Assembly (NCBI GenBank): GCA_001296005.1
Contig: LJHR01000021.1
Location: forward strand, 58,302-122,301
Source: an alpha proteobacterium AAP38
GTDB taxonomy: Bacteria; Pseudomonadota; Alphaproteobacteria; Azospirillales; Azospirillaceae
Length of the DNA: 64,000 nucleotides
Direction of reading: 5' to 3'
Shown: piece after piece, positions 63,941-64,000 of the stretch
Numbering within the stretch: position 1 is the stretch's first letter
Layout of the letters: every line of letters begins with the position of its first letter
Made by a program: the position numbers and the translations under genes
Notes under the pieces: model-generated
Told to the model about the DNA's origin: nothing
The model's database searches: none
The model's input: the letters and a program-made list of their open reading frames with translations, nothing else

Positions 63941-64000
63941 TTACTTGGCGGCGATGGTCACGGTGACGGTGTCGGCATAGTCGCCGGCGATGTACTGGTC
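63941..64000 (-). CDS. C-terminal end of a spore-coat-U-like (SCPU/Csu) protein, partial
   Basis: The last 19 codons and TAA stop of a minus-strand gene are visible: DQYIAGDYADTVTVTIAAK. The G-x-Y-x-DTVTVTI pattern is the closing beta-strand of SCPU-domain proteins, subunits of Csu-type chaperone-usher pili. The rest is outside the window, so the call rests on this short strand and the terminator after it. Confidence 0.6.
   Translation of the reverse strand, partial: DQYIAGDYADTVTVTIAAK

Overview
The window is high-GC chromosomal DNA of an alphaproteobacterium, most likely a Rhodospirillales/Azospirillaceae relative. That placement is inferred from gene content and was not searched. The pointers are an ornithine/lysine-type decarboxylase followed by homospermidine synthase, a COX15-type heme A synthase, an adenosylhomocysteinase with an ATAAAGATATCTTTAT-type palindrome in front, a PII protein, and very GC-rich codon use. 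Almost every stretch is coding. I see no rRNA, tRNA, CRISPR array, insertion sequence or integrase. One short AT-rich island (about 39.75-40.5 kb) stands out.

Layout. 0-2.6 kb: leuD-leuB leucine genes (leuB cut by the window edge), a VOC-fold protein and an AraC-type regulator. 3-8.2 kb: three tandem periplasmic oligopeptide-binding proteins (OppA/SBP_bac_5) with no permease or ATPase genes. 8.2-11 kb: a TetR regulator divergent from an Mpo1/DUF962-like membrane protein and a ketopantoate-reductase-like enzyme, with a clear operator between them. 11-16.4 kb: lipoprotein, HtrA protease, periplasmic M3 dipeptidyl carboxypeptidase, PPK2. 16.5-19.5 kb: an unusual HisKA/receiver-like protein without an ATPase domain coupled to a NarL-type regulator, then rho. 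20-26 kb: PepF, an isopenicillin-N-synthase-like dioxygenase, a patatin, argJ and mutT. 26-31.7 kb: heme A synthase, def-fmt-thiE on the minus strand, and a TPP riboswitch in front of thiO-thiS-thiG. 31.7-36.2 kb: HI0933-family flavoprotein, pentapeptide-repeat protein, ArfB and hypotheticals. 36.4-39.8 kb: polyamine genes with a 12-codon leader ORF. 39.9-40.5 kb: AT-rich HEPN-like gene. 40.6-47.3 kb: chemoreceptor with a PilZ tail, three tandem secreted M20 amidohydrolases and a lone winged-helix regulator. 47.3-53.5 kb: sugar-isomerase-like protein, NMT1-type binding protein, ahcY, UbiH-family hydroxylase, PII. 53.8-64 kb: aminotransferase, ftsK, serine hydrolase, GH19 endolysin-like enzyme, murI, small proteins, prfA and the tail of a spore-coat-U-like gene.

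Themes. Peptide handling is strongly represented: three OppA paralogues, HtrA, two M3 peptidases and three secreted M20 hydrolases. Two of these sets are tandem triplications. Two families of short intergenic palindromic repeats are scattered through the window. The first has a conserved GC-rich core of about 70 bp (three good copies, two divergent). The second is a GTAGGTC...GACA hairpin unit of 34-35 bp found as two head-to-head pairs. No complete new multi-gene system is evident. The best candidates for undescribed biology are the HEPN-like island gene, the kinase-less HisKA/pseudo-receiver protein, the decarboxylase leader and the two repeat families.
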